DNA of 64,000 nt from Pseudomonadota bacterium. GTDB lineage: Bacteria > Desulfobacterota > Binatia > Binatales > Binataceae. The notes under the pieces are model-generated. The model was not told where the DNA came from, did no database searches, and saw nothing but the letters and a program-made list of their open reading frames with translations. How positions within the stretch are numbered: the stretch's first letter is position 1; each line of letters starts with the position of its first letter. The DNA lies in contig JAJPIL010000014.1 in NCBI GenBank assembly GCA_021324755.1, forward strand, positions 1-64,000. Direction: 5' to 3'. Positions 8,829 through 18,869 of this stretch are shown piece after piece. The position numbers were made by a program, and so were the translations under genes.

Positions 8829-9962
8829 ATGGAAGTCACAGTAGACCGAACGTCTCTCAAAAGCGCGCTGGCCCTGGTTCAAGGAGTGGTCGAACGACGT
8901 ACCACGATGCCTATCTTGAGTAACGTGCTCATCCAGGCCGAGGGCGACAGGCTTCGATTGGCAGCGACCGACCTAGAAATTGGTATTCGCACCGAGCTTG
9001 TGGCCGAAGTTAACCACGAAGGACTTGTAACGGCTTCAGCACGCAAGCTGTGGGAGATAGTTCAGGAAGCTGGCGCAGACGAGATAATACTTAGCGCATC
9101 GAATAACGAGCATGTCGAGGTGCGCTGCGGGCGGGCTCTCTTCAAGATGACGAGCCTTGACCCGAAGAGTTTTCCAGCGATGCCGACCGCTGGAGTCGAT
9201 TCGCAGGCCTCGGACAAGGAGCGAAGCCACCTAATGCTAAAAGCTTCGGTTCTTGCGCAAATGATCGACCGAGTGCTTTTCGCGGCCAGCCAGGACGAGA
9301 GTCGGTACACGCTAAATGGGGTGCATATCGAATCGCCTGATTCGGGAAAGCTGCGGATGGTGGCCACGGATGGGCACAGGCTTGCGCTGATCGAGCGGGA
9401 GGTGTCGGGCATGCGGCTTACGCGTGGCGCGATCCTGCCGCGAAAAGGCGTTGCGGAAATAGAACGATTGCTCAAACTCAAGGAGCAGGACGGGGAGGTC
9501 GAGCTAATCGTTGAACCGCGCCTGGCGTGGATCAAGGCTGGCAACACCCAAGTTTCGATGAGGTTGGTCGAAGGAGAGTTTCCTGACTACCAAGCTGTTA
9601 TCCCCAAGAGTTCTCGCTACGAAGTTGTGGTAAGCCGAGATCTGTTGGAAGCGGCGATCAAACGCGCAGCGATTTTCTCCAACGAGCGCTTCCACGGGGT
9701 CAAGCTCGAGCTCAGCGGCCAGACGCTTACGGTATCTTCGATCACACCCGGCCTTGGCGAGGCCAAGGACGTTATCGACGTCGAGTTCTCAGGCAACGAC
9801 TTCACGGTTGGGTTCAATGCGAGCTACCTTCTGCAGGTGCTTGCTGCCTTGCCGCAAGGATGCTCGATAACAATTGGACTTACCGACGAGGTCAGCCCGG
9901 GCGTAATCACGACACCAACTGATTCTAGCTACACGTATGTGGTGATGCCGATGCGGCTTTAA
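8829..9962 (+). CDS. dnaN: DNA polymerase III sliding clamp (beta)
   Basis: 377 residues from ATG 8829; the normal length is about 370. Three repeated clamp domains: 'MPILSNVLI' near residue 27, 'LNGVHIE' in the middle domain, and the ending 'SSYTYVVMPMRL', which is the conserved C-terminal peptide that lines the partner-binding pocket. The dimeric ring tethers the polymerase to DNA. It follows dnaA in the standard order. recF and gyrB, often next, are absent; the convergent glycosyltransferase follows after 43 bases. Confidence 0.97.
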   Translation: MEVTVDRTSLKSALALVQGVVERRTTMPILSNVLIQAEGDRLRLAATDLEIGIRTELVAEVNHEGLVTASARKLWEIVQEAGADEIILSASNNEHVEVRCGRALFKMTSLDPKSFPAMPTAGVDSQASDKERSHLMLKASVLAQMIDRVLFAASQDESRYTLNGVHIESPDSGKLRMVATDGHRLALIEREVSGMRLTRGAILPRKGVAEIERLLKLKEQDGEVELIVEPRLAWIKAGNTQVSMRLVEGEFPDYQAVIPKSSRYEVVVSRDLLEAAIKRAAIFSNERFHGVKLELSGQTLTVSSITPGLGEAKDVIDVEFSGNDFTVGFNASYLLQVLAALPQGCSITIGLTDEVSPGVITTPTDSSYTYVVMPMRL

Positions 9963-10005
9963 GGCGGCGCTTGCCTTTGGCTTTCAGTAAATCAGCTCAA
10001 GCCGT

Positions 10006-11811
10006 TTATGGGGATTTCGCTTGCGCGCTTGCCTTTTGCTGATCGCTCATAGAGCGGGTTACATCTCCAGTTCGCTCGAGTAGCAGATACTTCACTTGGG
10101 TGCGCTCGGCTGGCTCCCACGGAAAAGTCGGTTCGATGGACACGGTGGAAGTGGGAAAAGGAAGTGAGGCCGCATCTTTCGAGCGCGTGATAATCCATCT
10201 TAGGCGACCGTTGCTCGCGTAATTTTTCAGTTCCTCTGGATTTTCGAAGTCAGGTATCGGCTTTTTGGACCCAAGGTAGAAATCGAGTCCAGGTGCCCAG
10301 ATCTTGTACATTACAAGCGTACCGTCGGGTATACCGCCAGTGTGGGCAACCACCGTGCGGGCAAATGTGCGCTCGGGACGGTAGCGCTCGGCTGCAGGCA
10401 TCGCAAGCATGAAGATATAGACACAAACTAGCGTTGCGCCGACAAAAGTCGACACCAGCGTGGCGCGAAAAGTTTTTTTAACCGACGCATAAACGAACGC
10501 AATCGAAGCCGCAAGCCACAGCGCGGCAAAAGCTGCTCGATGGGGAAGTGGGGGAAGATTCGCAAAGCGCCCAGGCAGGACAGAGGGCGGCAAAAGCGCG
10601 AGCACGCCCAAAAGCGTCACAAACGTGAGCGCGAGATGGCCTAACCCGACGAGCCGGCGCGCCCAGGCCTGGCGCGGTGCGTCGGCAGCGGTAAGCGCGC
10701 GCGCAACGATAAGCGCGCAGGCGGGCAAAATCGGCAGTATGTAGTAGCTGCGACGGGAGCCAGAGGCGGTGAAGAAGGCAAAAATAGTCCAAAAAAAGGC
10801 GAGGACAAACCGGTCGCCCAGAACCTCCCTGTCGCTTCGACCCTGGAAGGTCTGGCTGTGGAAATATGTCAGCGCGCCAGGAAGGAACACCGACCACGGT
10901 GCCATGAGCGCGAAAATAACTGGAACGTAGAGCCAAATCGGCCCGCGATGGTCAAAAGGATGGACGAAGCGTAGGACGTTTTCCCGATAAACCATGTAGA
11001 GCCCCAAGTTCGAGCCGGTCTTGAGGTAGGAAAGCGCGAAAGGAGCGAGGTAAATCACCGCGGCTACCGCGACCGCAAGCGGCGTGTAACGATTGAAAAA
11101 CCACCGGTTGCGCTCGGCGATAAGCCTTGGAAGCGACTTAACCCCCCGATTTCGGATATCGCTCACAAAGGCCTTCCGTCCATCGGCAAAGGTGCTGTAT
11201 ACGCTTGCTACTAGAAGCGGCAACACAAAGCCCAACAGTCCCTTTGTAAGCGATGTAAGCGCCATCACCGACCAAAACGCTATCAGCCAGCTCAGCGCAG
11301 GATTCGGCCAGTTCTTGACGAACAGCGCCAGCGCGGCTAACTCGCCGGTGACGGTCTCCATGTCGGCCGAAGCGTGTCGGGAGAAAAATATAAAGCTATA
11401 GCTCGTGGTGAGAACTAGTCCTGACCAAAGCGCGGTCTCCGCGGAATAAAAATGCCTGCCCAAAACGAGAAGAATGGCCACCGCCATCAAGCCAGCGCAA
11501 GCCGAAGGCAAGCGGGTGGCTAGCTCGTCGACGCGCCGATTGAGTCCGCTTGCCGCCACAACAAACCAGTAAGAGAGCAGCGGTTTGTCATAGTAAACGC
11601 GGCCGTTGATCGTTGGCCAGAAGTAATCGCCGCTCACCACCATCTCGCGCGCCACTTCCGCCCATCTTCCTTCGGACGCCCACAGCGAGCGTGCTCCTAG
11701 GCGGGCAAAGAACATAAACGCCGCGAACAGCAGCACGCAACAAGCGCAGAGCTTGAAGTTCGTCTCGACAAAGCGTCCTTTCGAGTCTCCACCAGCCCTA
11801 TCCGCAAGCAT
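10006..11811 (-). CDS. ArnT-like glycosyltransferase, GT39/PMT family
   Basis: 601 residues with about a dozen hydrophobic helices. The first periplasmic loop has the acidic motif 'SEGRWAEVAREM', where family members place their catalytic acid, followed by 'NGRVYYDKPLLSYW', typical of ArnT/PMT lipid-linked sugar transferases. These enzymes move a sugar from an undecaprenyl-phosphate carrier onto lipid A, a protein or another acceptor at the outer face of the inner membrane. The soluble tail is about 100 residues. Donor and acceptor cannot be inferred. Monocistronic, convergent with dnaN. Confidence 0.85.
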   Translation of the reverse strand: MLADRAGGDSKGRFVETNFKLCACCVLLFAAFMFFARLGARSLWASEGRWAEVAREMVVSGDYFWPTINGRVYYDKPLLSYWFVVAASGLNRRVDELATRLPSACAGLMAVAILLVLGRHFYSAETALWSGLVLTTSYSFIFFSRHASADMETVTGELAALALFVKNWPNPALSWLIAFWSVMALTSLTKGLLGFVLPLLVASVYSTFADGRKAFVSDIRNRGVKSLPRLIAERNRWFFNRYTPLAVAVAAVIYLAPFALSYLKTGSNLGLYMVYRENVLRFVHPFDHRGPIWLYVPVIFALMAPWSVFLPGALTYFHSQTFQGRSDREVLGDRFVLAFFWTIFAFFTASGSRRSYYILPILPACALIVARALTAADAPRQAWARRLVGLGHLALTFVTLLGVLALLPPSVLPGRFANLPPLPHRAAFAALWLAASIAFVYASVKKTFRATLVSTFVGATLVCVYIFMLAMPAAERYRPERTFARTVVAHTGGIPDGTLVMYKIWAPGLDFYLGSKKPIPDFENPEELKNYASNGRLRWIITRSKDAASLPFPTSTVSIEPTFPWEPAERTQVKYLLLERTGDVTRSMSDQQKASAQAKSP

Positions 11812-12234
11812 CGGCGTGGGTTTTGCTCCTTGCCTTTGAAAAGCTAATTGTTCAGGCCACTATTTTAAACGAATCTCATTTCGCAGGCGGCCTTGAGCGC
11901 AAAGGATCGCGTTGTGCGCTTGACGCCGATATGTCGGCAAAACAGTTGCCGACGTCTATCGTCAGGAGCTGCCTGTGAACATGAGGCCCTAGAATCGTCT
12001 CTCGGTATTAGGCGCGTCGGCCGAGACGGGCGGTCACTTAGGTTTAATACTTTTTGTCGGCAGTTTTTTGTGGGCAAGCGGGATAGTAATCCGAGTGCTC
12101 TGCGTGCTATCGTGAAAGTAGCGACACCCGCAAAGAGCCCTGCCGATAACGTTTTTGCCAGTACCTGGTCGAAGCATTCTCTGCGGATAAGACGTTGCTT
12201 GCAAAGGATTGCGGACGCTTGAGGAGGAAATAAC
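11812..12234. other. Intergenic region between divergent genes
   Basis: 423 bases between the GT39 gene and the DUF255 gene. Short open frames exist on both strands, but none resembles a protein. It presumably contains both promoters. Only the ribosome site GAGGAGG at 12221-12227 is clear. Confidence 0.4.
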
Positions 12235-14325
12235 TTGAGCCATAGTAACACGCCACACGGCGCTTCGGGCAGAAAGCCGAACCGTCTAATCACGGAGCAG
12301 AGCCCCTATCTTCGCCAGCATGCCTACAACCCTGTGGATTGGTATCCCTGGGGCGAAGAGGCGCTCGCGCGTGCCAGGGCCGAGGACAAGCCGATACTGC
12401 TTTCGATCGGGTACTCGTCCTGTCATTGGTGTCACGTGATGGAGCGCGAATCGTTCGAGGACGAGGAAACTGCGCGCATAATCAACGAGTTTTTCGTCCC
12501 GATTAAGGTGGATCGTGAGGAGCGGCCTGACCTTGACCAGATTTACATGGACGCGGTGCAGCTCCTTTCGGGTCGGGGCGGATGGCCACTGACGATGTTT
12601 TTGACGCCCGAGGGAGAGCCGTTTTATGGCGGTACGTATTTTCCCCGCGAGGACCGTTTCGGGTTGCCCGGCTTTAAGCGTGTTCTGATGGCGGTCGCCC
12701 AAGCGTATCGGCAACGACGCGAGGAGGTCGCCCAAAGTGTCGAGCGAATCGGTCAGGCACTTGCCACCCTATCCCATTTCAAGCCTAGCGGCGGGCAGCT
12801 ATCCACCCAGGACATCGACGCGGCTGCGCAGTCCTTGGCCAAGTACTACGACGAAGTAAACGGCGGTATCGGCCAGGCGCCAAAATTCCCGAACACGTTT
12901 ATTTTTTCCTTGTTTCTACGCGTTTGGCGCAGGACAAAGGAACCGCTGTTTGCGCAGATGATGCGCCATACGCTCACGAAAATGGCCAAGGGCGGAATCT
13001 ACGACCAGATCGGCGGTGGCTTTCACCGTTATGCCGTCGATTCAGCTTGGCTTGTACCGCACTTCGAAAAGATGCTCTACGACAACGCCCTGCTTGCGCG
13101 GCTGTACCTCGACGCAGCTCGTGCCCTAGGCGAACAGGAGTTCGCCAACGTCGCGCGCGACATCTTCGCCTATGTGCTGCGCGAGATGACCTCGCCTGAG
13201 GGTGGTTTCTATTCCAGTCAGGATGCTGATAGCGAGGGCGAAGAAGGCAAGTTTTTCCTATGGACACGTCAGGAAGTTCGGCAAATTGTGGGCGAGGAGC
13301 TGGCGCCCCTTGCTGAGCGCTTTTTCGACGTTACTGAGGAAGGAAACTTTGAAGGCCGCAATATTCTTCATCGCACGATCGACCCTCCTGAAGCTGCGCG
13401 CTTGTTCGGACTGGACGAGACGACCGTCGTCAAAGCGATAGAGGAAATCAAAAGACGGCTGTTCATCGCTCGGGAACAGAGAGTAAAGCCCGAGCGGGAC
13501 GAGAAGATTCTGGCGGCCTGGAACGGACTGATGATTAGCGCCTTCAGCGAAGGTTACCTGGCATTGGGCGAGCCGCGCTACTTGCAGGCAGCTCAACGCG
13601 CTTTTGACTTCGTAATGAGTAAGATGTGGACCGAGGGACGTCTTAAGCGCTCGTATAAAGACGGTGTAGCGCGCTTCAACGCCTACCTGGAAGACTACGC
13701 CTGTATGGCAAGCGCCGCTCTTGACCTGTATGAGGCGACCCTTGACTCGGCCTATCTAAGCGCGGCTGAGAGGCTTGCGCAGGTCGTCCTCGACCACTTC
13801 GCCGATGCCGAGAATGGTGGCTTTTTCTTCACCGCCGACGACCATGAGCCATTGATAACGCGTTCCAAGCCGGTTTTCGATGGCTCCACGCCTTCGGGAA
13901 ATAGCGAGATGGCGATGGCCCTGTTGCGCCTTCACGCCTATACCGGCCAGGAGCGCTACCTCAAAGAGGCAGAGAGCGTGCTCGCTTTAGTTTCGTCCGC
14001 GATGCGCGAGCAACCGATTGCCTTCGGGCGTTTGCTGGAAGCCGCTGACCTGTACGCCGAAGGTCCCGACGAAATCGTGCTGGTGGGAAGCGCAAGCCCT
14101 GATGAGCTAAAGAAGTGGCTACGATACATCGGCCAGCATTATCTACCCAACCGGGCCTTGTTCGCGGTCGACGACACTTCGTCTGGGAGCGGCTTTGTGC
14201 CTGAGGCAGCGGTCGGCAAAACTAAAGTCGATGGTCGTCTGACCGTCTATCTCTGTCGCAAACGGACCTGTTCTGCGCCGCAAACGACGCTCGAGGGCCT
14301 AGGCGCGCTGCTCGCGCAAACCTAG
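12235..14325 (+). CDS. Thioredoxin-domain protein, DUF255/YyaL family
   Basis: 696 residues, full length for the YyaL/spermatogenesis-associated protein 20 family. The start is TTG 12235, seven bases after GAGGAGG; no ATG lies nearby in frame. Residues 20-180 are a DsbH-like thioredoxin fold, with the family hallmark 'NPVDWYPW' and the CHWC motif at Cys63-Cys66. The remainder is an (alpha/alpha)6 toroid like N-acylglucosamine epimerases ('[21 protein letters not shown]'-type segment). The biological role of the family is unsettled (redox or sugar-related). Monocistronic. Confidence 0.9.
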   Translation: MSHSNTPHGASGRKPNRLITEQSPYLRQHAYNPVDWYPWGEEALARARAEDKPILLSIGYSSCHWCHVMERESFEDEETARIINEFFVPIKVDREERPDLDQIYMDAVQLLSGRGGWPLTMFLTPEGEPFYGGTYFPREDRFGLPGFKRVLMAVAQAYRQRREEVAQSVERIGQALATLSHFKPSGGQLSTQDIDAAAQSLAKYYDEVNGGIGQAPKFPNTFIFSLFLRVWRRTKEPLFAQMMRHTLTKMAKGGIYDQIGGGFHRYAVDSAWLVPHFEKMLYDNALLARLYLDAARALGEQEFANVARDIFAYVLREMTSPEGGFYSSQDADSEGEEGKFFLWTRQEVRQIVGEELAPLAERFFDVTEEGNFEGRNILHRTIDPPEAARLFGLDETTVVKAIEEIKRRLFIAREQRVKPERDEKILAAWNGLMISAFSEGYLALGEPRYLQAAQRAFDFVMSKMWTEGRLKRSYKDGVARFNAYLEDYACMASAALDLYEATLDSAYLSAAERLAQVVLDHFADAENGGFFFTADDHEPLITRSKPVFDGSTPSGNSEMAMALLRLHAYTGQERYLKEAESVLALVSSAMREQPIAFGRLLEAADLYAEGPDEIVLVGSASPDELKKWLRYIGQHYLPNRALFAVDDTSSGSGFVPEAAVGKTKVDGRLTVYLCRKRTCSAPQTTLEGLGALLAQT

Positions 14326-14437
14326 AGAGCCCCGAGGCGAAGATCGCCTAATAGGCCGCTCTGTCGGACCAAAAACCGAGCAGCCCGCAATATAGACGCC
14401 GCGCGGGACCTTGCTATTTGGCCGCCGCACTATAGGG

Positions 14438-16114
14438 CTAATCGGTTACTGCGCCCTGGCTTGCGGAGGAGACAAGCTTGGCGTATTTGGCCAGTACGCC
14501 GGAGGTGTAGCGTGGCTCGGGTGGACGCCATCGTCGCCGCCGTTCAGCCAACTCGGCCTCCGATACGTTTAGCTCGAGTCGCCGCTGGACGCCGTCAATC
14601 GTAATCGAATCGCCGTCCTCGACCAGCGCAATCGTGCCGCCTACCTGCGCTTCAGGCGCCACATGGCCCACGACCATTCCGTGCGTCCCGCCGGAGAAAC
14701 GGCCATCAGTGATCAAGCCCACCGAATCCCCAAGGCCCGCGCCGATCAGCGCCGAGGTCGGCGACAGCATCTCGCGCATTCCAGGGCCGCCCTTTGGCCC
14801 TTCGTACCGGATGACGACTATGTCGCCCGGTTTGATCCGCCCGTTGATAATCGCGTGCAGGCACGACTCCTCGTCGTTGAACACGCGCGCCGGGCCGGTC
14901 ATCACCAACTTTTTTACGCCTGACAGCTTGGCGACCGCACCTTCTTCGGCAAGATTGCCGCGCATTATTGCGAGATGGCCTTTCGGGTATACCGGATTGT
15001 TGAACGGGCGAATTACGTCCTGCCCTGCCGGCGGCTCGTCCGGAACGTCAGCCAGAACTTGCCCGATAGTTTTGCCGGTTATCGTAAGCTCGTCGCCGTG
15101 GAGCAGGCCGCGGTTGAGCAACATCTTCATCACTTGGGGCACGCCGCCAGCGCGATGAAAGTGCACCGTCAGGTAGCGTCCGGCCGGTTTCAGATCGCAC
15201 AATACCGGAACGCGCTCTCTGATCCGTTCGAAGTCGTCGAGCGAAAGCTCCACCTTGGCTGCATGCGCCATTGCCAACAGATGGAGAACCGCGTTGGTCG
15301 ACCCGCCGAGCGCCATCACCACGGCTATAGCGTTCTCGAACGCGCGACGCGTCATGATTCGTCTGGGGGTCAAATTTTTCTTAATCGCTTCGAGCACGAC
15401 TTCGGCCGAGCGCGCCGCACTTAGTGCTTTTTCCTCGTCCTCGGCCGCCATCGTCGAAGAATAAGGCAGGCTCATTCCGAGCGCCTCGATCGCGGAGGAC
15501 ATCGTGTTCGCGGTATACATTCCCCCGCAAGAGCCGGGGCCAGGGCAGGCGTGGCGCTCTATCTCCAGTAGCTCCTTGTCGCTGATACGGCCCGCGGCGC
15601 GCTCGCCTACCGCCTCAAAGGCGCTTACGATGTTCAGTTCCTTGCCGTCGTAGTAGCCCGGCTTGATCGTGCCGCCGTAGACGAAGATCGACGGAATGTC
15701 GAGCCGCGCGATCGCGATCATCGCCCCTGGCATGTTTTTGTCGCAACCCCCGATCGCCACCAGGCCGTCTACGGCCTGCGCGTTGCATACGGTCTCGATC
15801 GCATCGGCGATTACCTCGCGCGAGACAAGCGAATACTTCATGCCCTCGGTGCCCATCGAGATCCCGTCGCTTACGGTTATGGTGCCGAACTCCTGGGGCA
15901 TGCCACCGCCGTTCCGCACGGCGGCACTGGCTCGTTCTGCCAGCTCGCGAAGGCCAATATTGCAAGGCGTTATATTGCTGTAGCCGTTGGCGATCCCGAT
16001 AAGGGGCTTGTCAAAGTCGTCGTCCTTAAATCCTACCGCCCTAAGCATGGCGCGGTTCGGGGTTCGTTCCAGACCCTGCGTGATTAGTTTGCTTCGCCAA
16101 TTATATGGTGGCAT
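14438..16114 (-). CDS. ilvD: Dihydroxy-acid dehydratase
   Basis: 558 residues from ATG 16114. GGAGGT lies just upstream, and a GTG at 16138 would place that site inside the gene. The enzyme dehydrates 2,3-dihydroxy-isovalerate and -methylvalerate, the penultimate step of valine, leucine and isoleucine synthesis. Fe-S ligands are visible in 'GGCDKNMPG' and '[16 protein letters not shown]'; the family signature '[15 protein letters not shown]' is near the C-terminus. No other ilv gene is adjacent. Confidence 0.96.
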   Translation of the reverse strand: MPPYNWRSKLITQGLERTPNRAMLRAVGFKDDDFDKPLIGIANGYSNITPCNIGLRELAERASAAVRNGGGMPQEFGTITVSDGISMGTEGMKYSLVSREVIADAIETVCNAQAVDGLVAIGGCDKNMPGAMIAIARLDIPSIFVYGGTIKPGYYDGKELNIVSAFEAVGERAAGRISDKELLEIERHACPGPGSCGGMYTANTMSSAIEALGMSLPYSSTMAAEDEEKALSAARSAEVVLEAIKKNLTPRRIMTRRAFENAIAVVMALGGSTNAVLHLLAMAHAAKVELSLDDFERIRERVPVLCDLKPAGRYLTVHFHRAGGVPQVMKMLLNRGLLHGDELTITGKTIGQVLADVPDEPPAGQDVIRPFNNPVYPKGHLAIMRGNLAEEGAVAKLSGVKKLVMTGPARVFNDEESCLHAIINGRIKPGDIVVIRYEGPKGGPGMREMLSPTSALIGAGLGDSVGLITDGRFSGGTHGMVVGHVAPEAQVGGTIALVEDGDSITIDGVQRRLELNVSEAELAERRRRWRPPEPRYTSGVLAKYAKLVSSASQGAVTD

Positions 16115-16371
16115 CGCTAAGACCTGACCTCCCCACACAAGGCTCTACGCTTCGGGCCTAGCGGGATTTCTCTCTTTGGCCCTCTACAGAATGTGTTTTT
16201 TTAAAACTACCGGAACCGGGCTTCGAAAGAAAAGCGGTGCTCCCCGGTTCTGCGGCTTAGGTCTTCGAATGAGCCGTTCCCGATTGCAAGCGAGCGCTTG
16301 TGCAGTTCGTCCCACCTCGAGCATCAACTCCCCCTTGATTGATTGGCCGGTCAGTCTGTGACCAGCTCGAA

Positions 16372-17481
16372 TCAAACGCACCCGTTTGACAGCGGCGCTT
16401 GAGCCAGCTGATGCTCCGGCGCAACTCCTTTTTCTGCCAACAGTTGCCGCAGTTTGAGCAGCAAGGGGAAAACTTCCTGATTGAGGTCTGCGCCCTGCTG
16501 GTCGTAAGCGCGCTGTTCAGCTTCGACGATAGCCTTGTCCTGGCGGAACACTCTTTCAGTGAAGTAGCGCATTATGGGCCAGGCGAGGTAAATCAATCCC
16601 GGAATCGGCGGCTTGCGAACCATCAAAAGTCCGAAGCTTCGGTTAACGCGTTGTTCGCGGTCTGTAGGCACGTAGACGGCCCAAAGTTTGACCGCGGTCG
16701 TTTCCACCTGGGCGGGATATACGGTGAGCACCTGGTAAGGATACTGCGTGCGCACGACCATCAGCTCGAAGTCCCGCTCGCTGCGCGCTTTCGTTGCTTG
16801 TCTGGCACCGAGTACCAAAAAGCGCGAACCTACGTGAGGCTGTTCGCGGTCATGGCGAAACTTGTAGCGAGCTTCGATATAGCCTTCGCCTTGTTCGAAG
16901 CTCAGCATCACCGGCTGAACGTTGCCCATCAGGCGACGATGGAGGAATTGATGGTTCATGTCCATCAAGTTCTCGTGCAAAAAGGTGTAATGGCACCTGA
17001 CGGTACGCGAAAAGTACATCGTGAAGTACTCGGGCGACGACCACTCGGGGATATCCGGCAGCGAAACTTTCTCGGCCTTCTTCGGATCGCCGGGGAAGAC
17101 GAAAATCAAGCCGTACGCCTCTTTACAGGGGTAGCTGCGCACGGTGCGGCGCGGTGGCAGTGAACCCTTGGGGAGATAAGGCACGCGCGTGATTTTTCCC
17201 GTGGTGTCGTAGCACCAACCGTGGTAGGCGCAGCGCAAGCTCTCGCCCTCGATAACCCCCATGTGCAGGGGCACCTGGCGATGCGCGCATCGGTCTTCGA
17301 GCGCGAACAGCACGCCACTACTTGTGCGGCCCAGCACGATCGGTTCCCCGCCGAAGCAAGCGCCGATCGTTTTGCCTGGCTTGAGATCCTTGGAGCGCGC
17401 CAGAGGGTACCAGTAATCGGGATTAATCGCGACCCGTCGTAGGTCTATTGTCGATCCGCTCCGATCATTCATCGCCGACAT
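16372..17481 (-). CDS. Rieske non-heme iron oxygenase, alpha subunit
   Basis: 369 residues from ATG 17481, preceded by AGAGGC. The N-terminal Rieske [2Fe-2S] site is complete: Cys65-x-His67 and Cys84-x2-His87 ('CAHRQVPLH', 'CAYHGWCYD'). The catalytic domain has an Asp-x2-His-x3-His facial triad in 'LMDMNHQFLH'; many relatives have four residues between the histidines. Such enzymes hydroxylate or demethylate aromatics or lipids with electrons from a reductase. No reductase gene is adjacent. It is followed downstream by ilvD and preceded by a second Rieske gene. Confidence 0.85.
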   Translation of the reverse strand: MSAMNDRSGSTIDLRRVAINPDYWYPLARSKDLKPGKTIGACFGGEPIVLGRTSSGVLFALEDRCAHRQVPLHMGVIEGESLRCAYHGWCYDTTGKITRVPYLPKGSLPPRRTVRSYPCKEAYGLIFVFPGDPKKAEKVSLPDIPEWSSPEYFTMYFSRTVRCHYTFLHENLMDMNHQFLHRRLMGNVQPVMLSFEQGEGYIEARYKFRHDREQPHVGSRFLVLGARQATKARSERDFELMVVRTQYPYQVLTVYPAQVETTAVKLWAVYVPTDREQRVNRSFGLLMVRKPPIPGLIYLAWPIMRYFTERVFRQDKAIVEAEQRAYDQQGADLNQEVFPLLLKLRQLLAEKGVAPEHQLAQAPLSNGCV

Positions 17482-17622
17482 ATTTGCCTCTTAACCGAAA
17501 GGACTGGCCAAGGCGGGCGAAGTTTAAAGCCAAGTTTCTTCGCCCTTGGGCGCTTTGTGCCCTCGCATTGTCGGCGCCCGCGTATATACCCTGCCGAGGC
17601 GCCGCTCTTTTCTGCGTGCGCT

Positions 17623-18543
17623 TCAATTTGCCGCGCCTATTTCGAAGCGGCGGCAAAATTCACGATACGCAAGTACGGTGGCATCCTCAGGCAGGTAATT
17701 GGGCGTGATATCGGTGGTCAGGTTCTCCCAGACCGGCCGATCTTGCTCGAGCCCCATGCTTTCGAACTGAAGCAAAAGTTCGGCTACCTGGCGATCTGGT
17801 GGCGAGCCATCGGGCGGTCGCGGCATCGCGATCGAAAGCCGTACCAGCGAAGTGCCGTCGGGTTGTGGTACGGCACCCGCTATGACGTAGTGTGGTTTGT
17901 CGCCCCCGGCGCCGATCGCCGTGATAGTGAGGTTGGGGCTAAAAGCGCGCGCCAAAAGCGGAACGTCGATATACGTGTTGTCGTCGTCACTGCTGCCGCC
18001 TTGCCACGCCGACGGTCCGACGCGCAGCGTCGCGTCCACGGTGAACACGCCATCCTCCACCACAGGCGGCTTGGCAAATACCTGCTTTACGTCGTGTATG
18101 GGTTTAAAGTGGGCTGCGTCGAAAGCGTTTTCGATAACCAGCTCGGGCGCAACGCGAATCGATTTCTGCCACCCGGGTATTATCTCATGGCTGCGGACAA
18201 GCTCTTCGAGAAAACGCGGCAAAGCCCCTACGTCATTTGTGCCTAAAAGCGCGAACACCAAGCCGCCGACGGTGAGCGACGGGTACTTTCGCACGCAGAA
18301 CGGATGCGATCCGCGCTCGCCCAGGCCGATACGGTAGCCGTGATAGCCGCAGATCACTGCATTTCCCACAAGCTTTCCGTTGACGCTGAGGTCGGCTCCG
18401 CGATGGGGACAGACGGCGTCGTAGACCGCGATTCCAGACTCGCTGCGCACGCAAAGAATTCTTTTTTTCCCCACGCGAATAGTCGTTAGTTCGCGCTCGA
18501 GCTCGCGCTCGAAAGCGATCTTGTACCAGCCTCCGTATCGCAT
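17623..18543 (-). CDS. Rieske oxygenase, KshA-like
   Basis: 306 residues from ATG 18543, preceded by GGGAGGCGG about 16 bases upstream. Rieske ligands Cys45-x-His47 and Cys65-x2-His68 ('CPHRGADLS', 'CGYHGY'). Mononuclear iron motif Asp-x2-His-x4-His in 'ENAFDAAHFKPIHD'. The C-terminal 'EQDRPVWENL' segment resembles 3-ketosteroid 9-alpha-hydroxylase oxygenases, which suggests a hydrophobic polycyclic or steroid-like substrate; this is inference. 141 bases separate it from the next Rieske gene on the same strand. Confidence 0.8.
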   Translation of the reverse strand: MRYGGWYKIAFERELERELTTIRVGKKRILCVRSESGIAVYDAVCPHRGADLSVNGKLVGNAVICGYHGYRIGLGERGSHPFCVRKYPSLTVGGLVFALLGTNDVGALPRFLEELVRSHEIIPGWQKSIRVAPELVIENAFDAAHFKPIHDVKQVFAKPPVVEDGVFTVDATLRVGPSAWQGGSSDDDNTYIDVPLLARAFSPNLTITAIGAGGDKPHYVIAGAVPQPDGTSLVRLSIAMPRPPDGSPPDRQVAELLLQFESMGLEQDRPVWENLTTDITPNYLPEDATVLAYREFCRRFEIGAAN

Positions 18544-18869
18544 ATTTCTCGACTAATCCGCCTCCCATCGTTTATGTAAGCGAAATACAGATCGAAAGCG
18601 CGATCTTCAGTTATCTGGAAAGTTTTTATCCTCCAAACTCTAGACGCTGATCAACTCTTCTTATTTCAGCAAAGCATAGTCGGGCGACGCTCACAAACGC
18701 CCGTCTGAATCACGTGCCGATCTCTGCGCCGACTGTCGAGCGTGCTCACGAGACCAAATCGACTTGTGCGAGCGCAAAAGAATATTCGCTTGCTAGCACC
18801 ACCGTAACCGGTAGCGCAGCGATTAGCGCGTTGGAAAGTCTTGAGCTTGTTTTGCGTTAAGCGGTGCGT
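18544..18869. other. Intergenic region
   Basis: 326 bases between two leftward genes, the CCA-adding enzyme and the KshA-like gene. I see no reading frame, tRNA or clear terminator. It probably holds the leftward promoter of the Rieske pair. Confidence 0.4.

Noticed and set aside
11893-12222. 109-residue rightward frame
   Set aside because: Low-complexity, Arg/Ser-rich translation without motifs; looks like chance in an intergenic region.
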